This document shows, one piece after another, positions 25,060-38,300 of a stretch of 64,000 nucleotides of DNA. The stretch is from Larimichthys crocea (Eukaryota > Chordata > Actinopteri > Sciaenidae). Position 1 is the stretch's first letter, and each line of letters opens with the position of its first letter. The notes under the pieces are model-generated. The model was not told the origin of the DNA and made no database searches. It worked only from the letters and a program-made list of their open reading frames with translations. Made by a program: the position numbers and the translations under genes. The stretch lies in NCBI RefSeq assembly GCF_000972845.2, contig NC_040033.1, forward strand, positions 4,492,241-4,556,240. Reading direction: 5' to 3'.

Positions 25060-25700
25060 AGATAAATAATAATAACTTTATTTATACAGCACCTTTTAAA
25101 GACAGCGTTCACAAAGTGCTTTGACAGACAGGCACGAACAAGACACTCAGGCAAAATAGCAGCAGAAGAACCAACAACATTTAAAAGATAATATAAAACA
25201 ATTTTTAAAAAGTTAAGTAATTAATAAAAATAAATAAAATAAATAAATTACATAAAACAACAATAAAATATAGAAAATTAGAATAAAAAAATACATTTAA
25301 TTACATGATATAAAAATGTGTTTTAAGAGTGATTTAATATTTTTTTATAAATAAATAAATAAATATGTGTGATTAGTCCAATCCAATCCACTTTATTTAT
25401 ATAGCACGATTTTTAGCAAACACAGGGTTTCCAATACGATAGAACACAATGAATAACAATATAGAAACACAACAAAACATCAAGTAGATAAAAGAAGGTA
25501 GAAAACAATAAAAAAATAAAATGAATAAAAGGCACTAGATAAAATAAATAAAAAGAATAGACAAAAATAAGTACGTAAATAACAAAAAGCATGTATGCAC
25601 ATAAAATCAACCATCTACATGGTGTTAAAAGCCAAAGAGAAGAGGTGGGTTTTAGGAAGGGTTTTAAAGTGAGACAGAGAAGAGGCCTGTCTCACCTGCA
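25060..25700. repeat. two SINE/LINE-tail-like repeats
   Basis: ACTTTATTTATACAGCACC (about 25075) and CACTTTATTTATATAGCACG (about 25391) are the widespread TTTATTTATAGCACC tail words of fish retroposons, each followed by A-rich sequence (25195-25300, 25500-25590). Confidence 0.6.
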
Positions 25701-25919
25701 GCGGTAACAGTAATACTGTAAATTCAGAATGCATATTGATAAAAAGTGAAAGCATTAGTACAAACTGATGTCTGGCATATAGAGGGTGTGACATGATGTG
25801 TATTCATTTAATCTAACTGTATAAATTTGTATAATCAATCAAATAATATTATTGTAATAATTAAAATAATTCCCCTCTGGGATTATTAAAGTATTTATTT
25901 TTCCTCCACGTGTAGTTCT

Positions 25920-26216
25920 GTATCTCGCCGCTTGGTGGCGGCAGCGCTCAGCTCGGTCCATATTTAAAGCAAAGAAGAAGAAGCGGCACCCGGACGTGTG
26001 TGTCACTGTTAGCTCGCGGCGCCTCTGCTCCTTTAATTAATTAATTAATTAATTAACTCATCGTTCATATAACGACAGGTGAATGTAGCGTCGGACCCAA
26101 CTCATCGTTCATATAACGACAGGTGAATGTAGCGTCGGACCCGTGTGGCCGCCGGTCAGCTGCGTCACACACAGCGGGCTCGGCTCGGCTCGGTTCGGTC
26201 CGCTCAGGCTGTGACG
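25920..26216 (+). promoter_or_regulatory. probable mbtps2 promoter / 5' UTR region
   Basis: Base composition rises from AT-rich to GC-rich here, with several CpGs. The mbtps2 start lies at the 3' end, with GGCTCGGCTCGGCTCGG-type sequence just before the ATG. A (TTAA)n run at about 26033-26056 and a 44-bp tandem duplication interrupt it. The transcription start is not determined. Confidence 0.4.
26055..26142 (+). repeat. 44-bp perfect tandem duplication before mbtps2 start
   Basis: Copies at 26055-26098 and 26099-26142, both beginning AACTCATCGTTC and ending GCGTCGGACCC, with no differences. It lies 75 bases upstream of the mbtps2 ATG, so it is probably in the 5' UTR or promoter. Confidence 0.95.
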
Positions 26217-26332
26217 ATGATCCCGGTTCCGCTGCTGGTGTGTGTGGTGGGCGCGTGGTGCGCGGTGTACCTGCTGGACACGCTGCTCAAGGCGCGTGGT
26301 GCGCGGTGTACCTGCTGGACACGCTGCTCAAG
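26217..26332 (+). other. mbtps2: mbtps2 coding exon 1, frame broken by tandem duplication
   Basis: Encodes the initiator Met and first transmembrane segment ([14 protein letters not shown]...). A 41-bp unit at 26251-26291 is repeated exactly at 26292-26332. The GT donor (26333) follows only the second copy; the first copy is followed by GC. With both copies the exon is 116 nt and exon 2 is entered in a frame that meets TGA within a few codons. With one copy the exon is 75 nt (25 codons ending LDTLLK), exactly as the family alignment needs. Confidence 0.9.
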
Positions 26333-29300
26333 GTGAGCGCACACCTCTGATATATGTTTATATATGTTTATATGTGTTATTGTTTGTGATGCTAACGTTA
26401 GCACAGGAAGTGCTGTTGCCATAGAGACACAAAGTGAAACCGGCTGCAGTTCCTCAAACGTCCACCAGAGGCGCCAAAGGTGTCTCCATAAGTCCCCATG
26501 TTAAAATAAGAAATAAACATGTTTACAGCCTGGTACAAAACACAGTAGATAATGTCCCCGTTCATGACAACTGTACTGAGGGTGAATTTATATACAACTC
26601 ACCTGTTCAGGTTATATTAAGGATTAAAGTTATGCAGGATTAAGATGCTTTGATTGACAGGTGGGTGCTGTTACAGAGTAACCAGGGGTCATTCGGCTCA
26701 CCTCAGGTCCACCGAGGATCCACGTCTTTGCCGATAATTAGATTAGCCGGGGAAGAAGAAGCTGCTGTCTATACTAAATATAATGGAAATGAATTTGTTA
26801 CGACCCAATAAAGGGGTATGAAAGAAGTAACATAAAACCAGATTGTAAAGGTTATTAGACACAAGTATTTTATTAAATGAAAGTTTTTAGACTGTTTTAA
26901 CAAAAGGAGGTGAGGCAAAGGGGAACTAAGGGCGAGCAAGTGCTGATTAAACGAACAAACAAATATAACGAAAAGAGAACTCTAAACAGAGCCTATGTTA
27001 TCTAACTAGAAAACCAAACGAGAAAGAAAAACCTCACTAACTAAGTCTACTAGCAGATAACAAAAACACATCCAAACCAGCACTTCTAAACTAATGGATC
27101 TAACAGAAATAGTCTACGTGTAATCAGTAGCTATAAACTAACTAAACCCTGCCCAGTCCCAATAACCAAACACAAAACCTCCAGTTACAGAACACAAAAT
27201 ATGAACAAACGAGTATCATCCGATACGTCACAATACAACCCAACCGAGTGTCATTAGATACATGCGAACGAGGCAAGCTCACAAACACAACAACGAGTGA
27301 AGCCGCCACGATGCTCTGGCGGCTGCGGTTTAAATGCCCGGTGATGCTGCTGCGGGGGCGCTCTCATTGGCGGCGTGGGAAAGATGCCGCACCAATCCTG
27401 GCCCTGCAGCTGACAAACTTGTTGTCCCCGCCTCCTCCAGTTTGGGGCCAACCAGAGACCGGCAACCGCACACCTGCATTTACCTATTGAGAAAACACTG
27501 CACACACATGTGCGTGGGGCGAAACGGCGGCAGCCGTAACAGAATTCAATGATGATTAATTGTTGAGAAATTTCAGTCTGGACCAAAGTAAAGAATGAAC
27601 TTATTCAGATGGATAACAGGACAAATGTATACATGTTTAATTAGTATCTAACGAGTAATTCAAAACGATGTGGGACATCAAACAGAACAGTTTGAACCAT
27701 CTCGATTTAATATTTTCCTGAAGATAGAATCATAACAATGAAACAACAACAAAGCTTAAAGTTATGCAGGATTAAGAGCGTGGATGCTTTGATACCGCAT
27801 ATTTTAGTATCGATCCGATACCGAGTAAATACAGGCCAGTATCGCCGATACCGATACTTTTTAATAAATGAGGTGGATGCGTCATTGAATTGCTAATTCT
27901 CAATTAATCATCATGATTAAATAGTTTAAACCCAGGACAGAATTAAGACAAAGTTAATAATTAAAAAATAGAAAATTCCAAAATATCAATTTTTTTTTCT
28001 TCAGAAAAAATCTTAAATAAAAAGTGTTCGCAAACCAGTAAACAAATTAAAACAAAGTTTCTGTTGGGAAACTATAATACAAAAAATTTAATTAAAACAA
28101 CAAAAACAACAACAAATATAAATAATATGTAAACAACTTAACCTCCAAAGCCTTTAGTTAGTCTGCGTCTTGGTTGTTCAAAAAACGTATCTAATTCAAA
28201 CATTTTCTGCTTTTAATGCACTTCGCCTGTGACTAACTAACTGCCCGCGTTTGTTTGCTTTGCGTGTCTAAGTCACGTCACGTGACAAACACACTGTTTG
28301 TCGAAACCGCAGCATTGCAAATGAGCGGAACTTAAAGTAATGAATTGATCCCACCAGGCTAGTATCAATCCGATACCGACTTGGTGTCAAAACTATTGAT
28401 ATTTGGATCAATCCGCCCACCACTAGCAGCCAGTGTTGCCAACTCCTCAGTAAGGAAAGCAGCTATTGGCTGCCCTTAAAGTCGCCAATTGAAGTCATCA
28501 AAATTAACTCTATAACTTTATATATTATTATACGCCATTTCTGCTAATAGATCCCTCTAAATCCAACACGCTGGCCCTTTTAAAGCGTTATATAATTCCT
28601 ACTGCATCATTAATTTTCAGTTATTTATTTTTTCTATTCATAATATATCTTTTTTAAACCGCAACTACAGCCCAGCATATGCTACACACATTTTCAATCA
28701 GTCAATATTGGCTTCACAGGAAGCCGTGTACAGAATACCAGAGGTTGTGATATGTTATAATAAGTAACGAGGTATATTTGAAGTGATTACATACATTACA
28801 TGAGACTCGTTTATGTTTCAGCTGTAAACATTGTGTGGGTGGAGTTGTTGGATGTTGCACTCTAAGAAACGTTCCTCCACTTTTTTTCTTTTTCTTGATT
28901 CCCGCAGTCGTCGGTGACCCATCGGATCAGCTACGAGTCATGGTTGGCGAGTCGAGGGCTGATGTTGTCTCCTTTCCACGTGAGATGGCAAACCACCATG
29001 TTCAACCGGCTGTTTGCGTACTGCGCCCGCATCAACCCTCACGTCCTCTACCTGTGGTGAGGAACACTCATTCATTAATAAAGTACACGTCACACCGTCC
29101 TCGTGTTCCTGCTCTTAAACATGAACACCGTCTTTCTGGAAGACTTCTCCGCTGTCTTCTCTCGGTGTCTTGTTGGAAAATATTTATACTTTCAGTATTT
29201 TTCCATTTTGAAGTGACTCAGTATGACCCTGCGATGTGTGCTTAGTTTTAGAGAAGTCGCAACATTAAGTGTGTTAACAGTCAGCATCGTCTTTCCAAGG

Positions 29301-32300
29301 ACAACTCTTGAAAGAGCCGCTTTCAATATACATGCTGCGTTGAACCTTTGAACCACAGAGTCTGTAATTTGCTGCAAGTAACTATTAAATGATCTATCTC
29401 AAAAAGTCTGACTGCGTCCTGAGGGTTATTGTCGGTCAAATGGCTGGTGAATGTCTGAATTTTACCCGTCAGTCTATAGATTACCATCGTCTATCAAATG
29501 TACCAGCCTCTTAGAGATTTTTCCAGCCTTTGGCCGGAGGCTGCTGTTAATTTTGTGCCCTGGGTCTGTCTGTCAATCGGCTGAACTCGTGACCTTCAGC
29601 CTAATAACACCGTGGCGGTGATGCATTTGGCTCCAAGCGACTGGTTAACACGGTCAACAAGGGGATTGTCACAGCTGTGTCAAATTAGGATAATTACCTA
29701 TTAACGGGTGGCTGAAGTGTGATCTGGCAGGTGGATGGTGTGACCACATAGTTTCTGTCTCACAGATTGTGATAATTTTATATCGTCGTATCTTAAATAT
29801 TTTGGGAATTCTGCATGGTTGGTCGCACAAAACGAGTAATTTGAAGACGTCTGTGGAGCCCAGAAACTGACATGGTGTGTTTTGAAATGGTGTCAAACTA
29901 GTCAAATAATAAATAATACTGTTGGTTAAATATTTCAAATTAAAAGGCAAAAAGAAGCTTGTCCTTAGTGGGCATTCAGAAAGGAGCAGGGAGGTCTTTC
30001 AATTCATTTCAGTGGAGGGTCGTGCGTTTCCGCACCGGCAGCCTGCAACGCAGGGGTTGCTGCAAAAAACGTCGCTGGCGTCCAGGGGGGAAGTTGAGCC
30101 AGGTTCAACTTTTGGGAAACCGGAGCCAGGTTCAAAAGACGGCAGACGGCCACCAGAAGAAAAACCTTGTTTACCATGAAACGTGAATGTTTTGCATTCG
30201 AGTAGCAATCGCAAGAAGGTTCTTCACGTTGGGAAACCGGAGCTTTTCCTTTATTTCCTATCCTTGAACCAAACCTTCTGAAAAAGCTCCGGGTCAAAGC
30301 TCCTATGGGCGTCTTCTTCTCTTCTTCTGGAAAACAGATTTGGGGGCAGTAATGCCACCAATATGATTTCACGTGCCGAGACGAATTGCGACACTCCCCC
30401 CACCACCGGTTGCCGGTTTCCCTGTTCCTGTCTGAATATGCGCTTACCCCCAAATTCGCAGTCGCTGCAGCAATACGTGGCCGCTCCAGTAAATGTTTCA
30501 AACTTTCAACTTATCGTCACTAGAAATACAAAATTAAGCAAATAAAAGTCACAAAACAGCATATACTAAGTTAGTTGTGACTGCATATAATTAGATGTTA
30601 TATATATTAATGCTGCCTTTGAGTCAGAGTACCTGCATTGATATTGTTTGATTGGTGCTCAGTCGTATATGAAGGACATGCCAGCTCCTGTCAGCACTCC
30701 ACTTACTTTAAATTGAAGCTGCTGAAAACCTCCGTCGACATGCCGTCAGTGGCTCGCTATCACTTTCCATAATGTTTGCCAAAGTGATCTTTTTTTTATG
30801 AATGGCTCATTTGTCTCATTTCACTCACTTAATGGACAAGTGGGCCAGACTTCCAAAGAAATCTCCATGTATCCTTTCCCCACCATTCACCCCCGTTTAT
30901 AGTGTCACACTCTGAAGCGACGGCTCTGTCGATTCTCTCTCCAGGTTCAACAGCGGCCTGGTGTTCGGCATAGTCGCCATGCTGGGCTCGGTGGTGCTGC
31001 TGACGAAGACGCTGCAGCAGACGCTCGCTCAGATGACCACAGACAACCCTCGGATGGGAAGTCAGCAGGCCCTGCAGGTGGTGGTATGTACAACACTTTC
31101 CAATGTGAAGATATACAGGCGTGATATTCACTTTAAACAGCAACACGTGTGTCGTTTTCGGTGCACGGGGTCGCAGATTAACTCGAGTTAAGAGCATGAA
31201 TGTCCTTGAAAGTTCAGACAAAGCCTGCGATATTCAAATGAGGGGGCGACAAATGCCCCCAATTATGAAGAGGGCTCTTATTTAGCATTTCTCTCCTGTC
31301 CACTTTTTATTCATTGACGTGCCAAACAGCCGTGCATTAATGCGAGCGCTATTCCCGGCGGACCGCTGTAGGTGATTCATTGGAAGCTATTAGTAGGCCA
31401 TTTATAACTCGAGTATCCAGCCCTGTGCGGCACAAAACGCGCCACACAGCCAGCGGTGGAGGGGAAAAAACGCAGACCACACTGAAAACCACGGCTTCAG
31501 CAAAAACAAGAAGCAATTAAAAGAAAGAAGGAAGCGAGGAGGACGATGTGGACACACCCCGGCGACCTGAAGGTTGTGTTTATTTGCCAAATATGCAGCA
31601 GAGGTGTGTTGCGTCATAGTTTGATGAAGTTTCCTCCTAAAACAGGATAAAAACATCCATAAAAATCTGATCAAAGAGTCGACTGTCGGCGTCCCCCGTT
31701 GTGTTTCTCTGTCATCCTCAGTCGTGTGTCTCCGCTGTGTGTGTTCAGGTCCCCGGGGTCAATCTGCCCACCAGTCAGCTGGCATACTTCTTCATCGCCC
31801 TGATGCTCAGCGGAGTAATACATGAGCTGGGCCACGCCGTGGCAGCATTGAGGTAAAGCACACACACACATAGAGACACACACACACGTTTCTGTAATAC
31901 AATCTGTCGCCACGACAACCGGCAGGGGCGCAGAGCATCCAATGGCTATCAAGGCAGGAGGCGTATGTAAATACACAAAAGGGTTAAAAGATGTTGTTAC
32001 ATCTTATTTCCTGTTTACTCGTTACAGTGAGGCTCATTCACGTTTGATTTCATAGGCAAATATCTGACCCGGGTCACACATTATGCCGTGTTTCTTTCAC
32101 AGAAGTCTGACAAACATCCACCGTTATTTACATAGCGGCGCTGATTAGATCAGCTCTCTCCGGCACGGCTCCGTGTGGTCGCAGCACAAACACTGTAATC
32201 TAATGTAGTTTATCTTTTTTATTGATTTATGCGCTTAGATAAAAAGGATCTCATCTGTGTGTCATGCATCATCCTGTTAACTGTAAATCGATATTATGTA

Positions 32301-35300
32301 TACAGTCACATTAGCTGTACAGTACGGAAGATTTGGTGTCATTCAGCCATCGACACATCTTCTATAACGTTAAATATTTATGACTTAAAGGTCCAGCGTG
32401 TGTAGGATTTAGTGCCACCTAGTGGCGAAGGTGCAAATTGCGCATCTCACCCTCTTCTTCTAAGCTCGTAGGGAAGAGATGCAACAAGCTCATTTTAAGA
32501 CAACGAAAACACACAATTCTTGTGGTCAGGTGATTGTACACAAATACAAAAACATACTAATGAATATTTATATTCAATTCCTGCCAGTAGATATTTATAA
32601 ATCTGACACACTGGACCTTTAATAAATCAAAAAAACGGGCTTGTGTGGGTGAGTTTTGATCATATTTGATTGACGGTGACCAAACAACTCACCAACTATC
32701 TGATTAAAATATTGCCAAATTATGATTGGAGCTCTCAGATATGTGACATCACCTTCTCACTACAAACCAGTAAGAAAAGCACTGTAAAAACCAAAACTGC
32801 TCAATCTTTAGCAGAAAATCACGTTTCCACGTTAGAACCTCATCATCCATTTGAAGAAGCTGATAGAGAAAATAATTATTTAGGACCTTTTAATGTCGTC
32901 TCTGTCTTATTTCTGGACCTCATGTCCTGATTTGTAATATTTTTCTGCCCATGACAGGGAGCAGGTGCGAGTGAACGGCTTCGGCATATTTGTGTTTGTG
33001 CTGTATCCCGGTGCCTTTGTGGACCTCTTCACCACACACCTCAACATCATATCACCCACTCAGCAACTCCGCATCTTCTGTGCCGGTAAGATGATGATCC
33101 TTAATTATTTTGCCACCCAATCTAATCACAGCTGTTAATCACCGTCATTTCGAGTGTTTGGTTAAGTACTCGTTTCTTTGTTTTTGCCAGTGAAGGTCAC
33201 GCCGAGGTCTTTTTATATCTGAACACCAGACAGCTGCTTCACATCAAATCATTTCAGTCTGCAATTAAGAAAATTAGATTTTAATGAATTGATTGGTGGC
33301 ACTAGCAGTCATTCACGCATGAATGTGACTGATGTGTCCTGCAGGCCACCGTAGGGAGCCAGTTGATTATTTTCAATGCAGTCTGGTCAAGAAGGATGTT
33401 GGCACTTCTTGGTTAGAAAGCAGCCAAGAGGACAGAAAACATTTACACAATATAAATGTACGAACAACTTAACTGGAAAATAACACTTCCCACTTTCTCT
33501 GCAGCAAAGAATAATACAATAAAAAACTGACAGGGATGCAGATTTAGTGTTTATTTGCTACGGTTTGGTCTGACACGGATCAAAATACTGTTGGATAGAT
33601 CATAATAATCTTCAGTTACTTGGAAAGAATCTACTCAAAGACACTGAGAACAATAAAATTCACACAGATTGCCTCTATTTTGTGCTAATAAGCTAATACT
33701 AGTTTAAAAAAGCTAACATTAGCTTATAAAAGCTAATACTAGCTCATTAAAGCTAACATTAGCTTATTAAAGCTAACATTTTAAAGTTAACATTAGCTTA
33801 TTAAAGCTAACATTAGCTTATTAAAGTTAACACTAGCTCATTAAAGCTAAGATTTTAAAGCTAACATTAGCTTATTAAAGTTAACATTTTAAAGCTAACA
33901 TTAGCTCATTAAAGCTAACATTAGCCTATTAAAGTTAACATTTTAAAGCTAACATTAGCTTATTAAGGCTAACATTAGCTTATTAAGGCTAACATTAGCT
34001 TATTAAAGCTAACATTAGCTCATTAAAGCTAACATTTTAAAGCTAACATTAGCTCATTAAAGCTAACATTAGCTCATTAAAGCTAACATTAGTTTAGTAA
34101 AGCTAACACTAGCTGATGTGCTAGATCTAACGTGCACATGCTAATGAGCTAATTCTAAAGCACTATAATTGAAGATGAGACAGTTTTCAAGTCTTTCTTG
34201 AGCTAGTAAGCTAATTGTAAAGCTAACACTAACGCGCTAATGTGGTAATTTTAAAGCACTAAAACTAAAGATAAGATACTCAACATGTCTTTTGTCTAGT
34301 GGAACTTCTCAAGTTGAACTGTATCTCTCTTGAGCTAATAAGTTAATGACTAGTAAGTTAATAATTAGCTAATGAGCTAATGCTAGCCCACTAAAGACAA
34401 TGACATGCTAAAACGCTAAAGTGTCAAATCTAAATTGCTAAAACTAAAGATGAGATTTTTAATTTGTGCTAATAAGCTAAAGGTAGTGCTAACATGCTAG
34501 TGCTAATGTGCTAATTCTAAAGCTAACTCGCTAATATAGCATGCTAAAGCTAATTTAAGGTAGTGTGGTGGTTTATAAAGGTTTTGTACTTGTTTGTGTC
34601 AGTTGTTCTGTTGCTTATGGCTCACTGTGGTGATTAATATTACGTTATTAACTGTTCATGTTGTGCCATGAGAACCAGGGAGCTGGATGTCAGGATGATC
34701 TGGTGGCTAAACTACCTGCAAATACAATAAACTAACGTGTCAGTCGGCTGTCAAAGTGTGTGTAGGGTAGCAGAATGACTTCCTCTGTGCCGTCAGGAGC
34801 CTTCGGGGGGCAGCGAAGAGCTACAGTTTAAACCATCTGTGTCTTTGAAGCAGGTTTAAAATTCCTGCAGACTTTTCCCTCCGCTTAACGTGGAACAAGG
34901 AAATAACCGGGGTGGTGACTGCACGCACCAGACTGAGGCGTCCGGTCAAGTCATATGACGGACCAGACAGAGACAGAGAGAGAGGGAGAGGGAGGGAGAC
35001 ATGCTCTTCCCGTCAGGGGAGTGGTGACATAACAGCATGCTGTGTTTATTTATCTGCGTCTCTCCACAGCGGAGATCGCTCCGTCGGCAGGGGGGCTTCT
35101 CTCACATAACATGTTTATTATTTATTCCTGGAGACACGGCTGATGTAACTGCACTAGTTTGTTTACTGTGTGAAGTCAAACCAACATGCTATTCAATCCG
35201 AACGTAGTAATTCCTACGAGAGAAAAGAATTTCCTCAAACTTTCTTCAGCCATTCATTTTCTTCTTGCCGGACAGCGGCTGTCGCCACGTTTTTGAATTG

Positions 35301-38300
35301 ATGGCTTTGCATGTTTTTTATATTCAGGGAAGGGGAAAAAAAACCTTAAAGTTGTGCCTTGACCTTATCAGGCAATGAGGAATTTTCCTCCTGTGGTTTT
35401 GGGAGAGCGGCTGTGTCGTCGTCTTGCATAATTAAGATGGTATAGAGGGTTATTTTTAGCCAGCGGTGGTTACAGTTACAGACATCCTACGGTCCGAATA
35501 TGCAAAGCGGTTGTTACAGCATACACAGACATGTCAGGAATAATAATCTGTCTCTATGTGTGCCCAAACAAATGTTCATTTAAGATCCAAAGATATGTAA
35601 ATGAAACTTTTAAAATGAAGTGATGACGTGTGTTTTCGTCCTCCAGGAGTGTGGCACAACTTTGTCCTGTGCGTGGCGGCGTTGGCCTTCCTCTTCCTGC
35701 TGCCCCTCTTACTGTTTCCCGCCTACTCCACCGGCGGCGGGGCTCTGGTCACCGAAGTCGTCCAGGTTAGTGTGGCAGGTTTTATGAACCTCTATCTAAA
35801 TGTTTAACCACCGCGGGGAAGGTTTTATCGTCGGGTTGTAATAATCGTCGATGGGCATCATCACTTGTCCGTCATTAAAGAAGTCACTGTGTTTTCCAAT
35901 GTCACAGTCATCAGTAACTTATTTATCTGGGCTAAATTGATGGGGCATGAAATTATACTTTACATCTGTGCATTTATTCATTCATAGTTGGAGAATCCGC
36001 CACAGCTGGGTGCTGAAGTAGTCTGATATTAAGTCTCCTGCTCAAGGACTTGTCAGTCCAGGATTTTCTAAACTTCAGGTTTCTGCATCTGTGTTTGAGC
36101 AGGGCTCGGCAGCCGACGGTCCCCGGGGTCTGTCCGTCGGCGACATAGTGACCGGGCTGGAGGACTGTCCCGTTCGGGGAGTGGAGGACTGGAGCAGCTG
36201 CCTGTCTCACCTCTCTCGCACTCCGCAGACCGGATACTGCGTCCCGGTCGCCAGCCTGCAGCCCAGCTGGGCTCACGGACGAGGTGAGTGTGCCGGCCAA
36301 ACATTCAGTAAACAAGACTTTTTAAAGCAGCGGTGGCTAAATCTTTATTTTATAAGTAGCAATTCACTGAGGAGTCAGTCTGAGCAGAGACTGCGTCAGT
36401 GTTTAATTAGAATCAGCTGTTAGACTCAAACTTAAAAATCAGCTGATGAGTTTATTAAAAACTGTAGTCGATTAATTTGTCTCCTGCTTCAACGTTTAAT
36501 CACTCGTATTTTTTTTTTGTGATTACTTTAAATCAGGTCAAACCCGCTGAGCGGGCAGCGGGGGCTGTGATTGGCCAGCTGTAAACCGGAGTCGTGTGGG
36601 GTCAGAAGGCTCACCAGCTGGCCAATCAGAGCCCCCGCTGCTTCTCTGCGGTGTGTAATTATTCCGGTGGCACAAGTCAGACAAATGATTTGTGTATCAG
36701 TTACTCAGCCCGCAGTACCTCAGAGTCACGAAGAGTTTTAGTCCCTCTGGAATGAATCCGAAACACGTTATGAAGACTTCAAGAGAGAGAGAAACATCGC
36801 CTGCTCGTGTGGTCACTAATGAAATCAGCTCTGGCACAAAGCCCTGAAGGCAAACAGTAACCGCGACAACACCATGTGGTTAAACACATGGCCTTCCTCT
36901 CCTCCCCGTTTACACCTAAAACACTCCAACTGATCTGTAATAGGAAAAAAACGGTACAGGTATCGGTCGATTCTGGATCATAGAAGATCTGCAGTGATCA
37001 CATTTAATTTCATGACGACGAGACGATCTAAATCGGTTTGGATCAAACTGTTTCTGAAGATTTTCTGTTTGTCATAAATAACCGTCGGTTCAGTATCTTC
37101 TGGGTTCGGTCGGTCGGTCAGACAGAAGAAGCACATTGAAGCGTCGCTGTGAGCTCTGCACCTTTTTTATTCAGTAGTGCAGCTGAAGGTAGACGGGGAG
37201 GTGGAGAGAGAAACACAATGGCACGCAGCAAATTGGATTCAAACACGAGCCGCTGTGCCTTCCCAGGTGAGCTCCTGCGGTATTTTTTTAACATTTGTAC
37301 ACCAACCAAACGTGACTGTGGCTGCTGCTACGTGTTTTCTACTCATCAGAGGGTCGCAGGTTAGATTCCCGGACAAAATGTCCTTGAACAACATAATGAA
37401 TCCTACACGACTTCCCTTCGTCGATTTGCTGCATTCACATGAATATTCTATATGTAAACAGTCAGGTTTGGATCCACAGCTGGAGGTCCTGGTTACGTCT
37501 TAAAGCGTGACATGAGTTTGTTTTTGTTATTTTCAGTCCTGCAGCCTGACACACACATCGTCTCTCTTTCTCTCTCTCTCTCTTTTTCTCCTCCATTCAT
37601 CTCTGTCTCTCTTTTAGCTTTCAAGCGTCTGGATGGAACGATGGACTGCTGCAGCAACAACAGCCTGACAGACCTCTGCTTCTCTTACATGAAGCCACAG
37701 GGCAGGAACGGCAAAGAGAGAGAGGTGACACACACACACACACAGACTGGGACTTTTTGTGACTGCTTTATCATGTGGGCAACTTTCCAACCTTTTTGAG
37801 CACATCAAGCATATTTTTATTTCCTCTTTTTACTTCCTTTTATTCAATATTTATTCCCACTTTGTGCCTCTGCAGTTTAACGGAACGGATATGAATAAAC
37901 GTTCACATGATATTCTTCTTGTTTCTTGAGTTTGCTTGTGAAATATGACACATTAGATGGCAGAGTGTGATTCAGAGGTCAAGGCCCGCGGAGAAGCTGG
38001 GACACACGAATACAAAGTTTTCTATCACGAGTCGAGATACGAAAACTCCCGCTCACCTGTCTCCTTCTCTGTGATCCCGTGGCCGCAGTACGCCTGTATG
38101 CCGGTGCGTAAGATGGTGACGGGGACGCGGATGTGTCGCACGGACGACGACTGCGCCGCGCACTCCCACGCCGCCAGCGTTTGCGTCACGCCGTCGCTGG
38201 AGAACCAGACCCGCTTCATCCGTGTCACGCACCCGCCCAGCCCCCACATGCTGTTCGTGGGGTATCCGCCGCACCTTCAGTACGCCGGTACGTACGCCGT

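Noticed and set aside
26145..26216. Upstream in-frame start for mbtps2
   Set aside because: Not an ATG, and the residues do not match S2P; MIPV at 26217 matches the known N-terminus.
27254..27586. 110-codon minus-strand frame
   Set aside because: It lies inside the GC-rich half of a nested mobile element and has no recognisable protein features.
33660..34130. CRISPR-like array
   Set aside because: Vertebrate intron with contiguous 20-bp units and no unique spacers; it is an ordinary tandem repeat.
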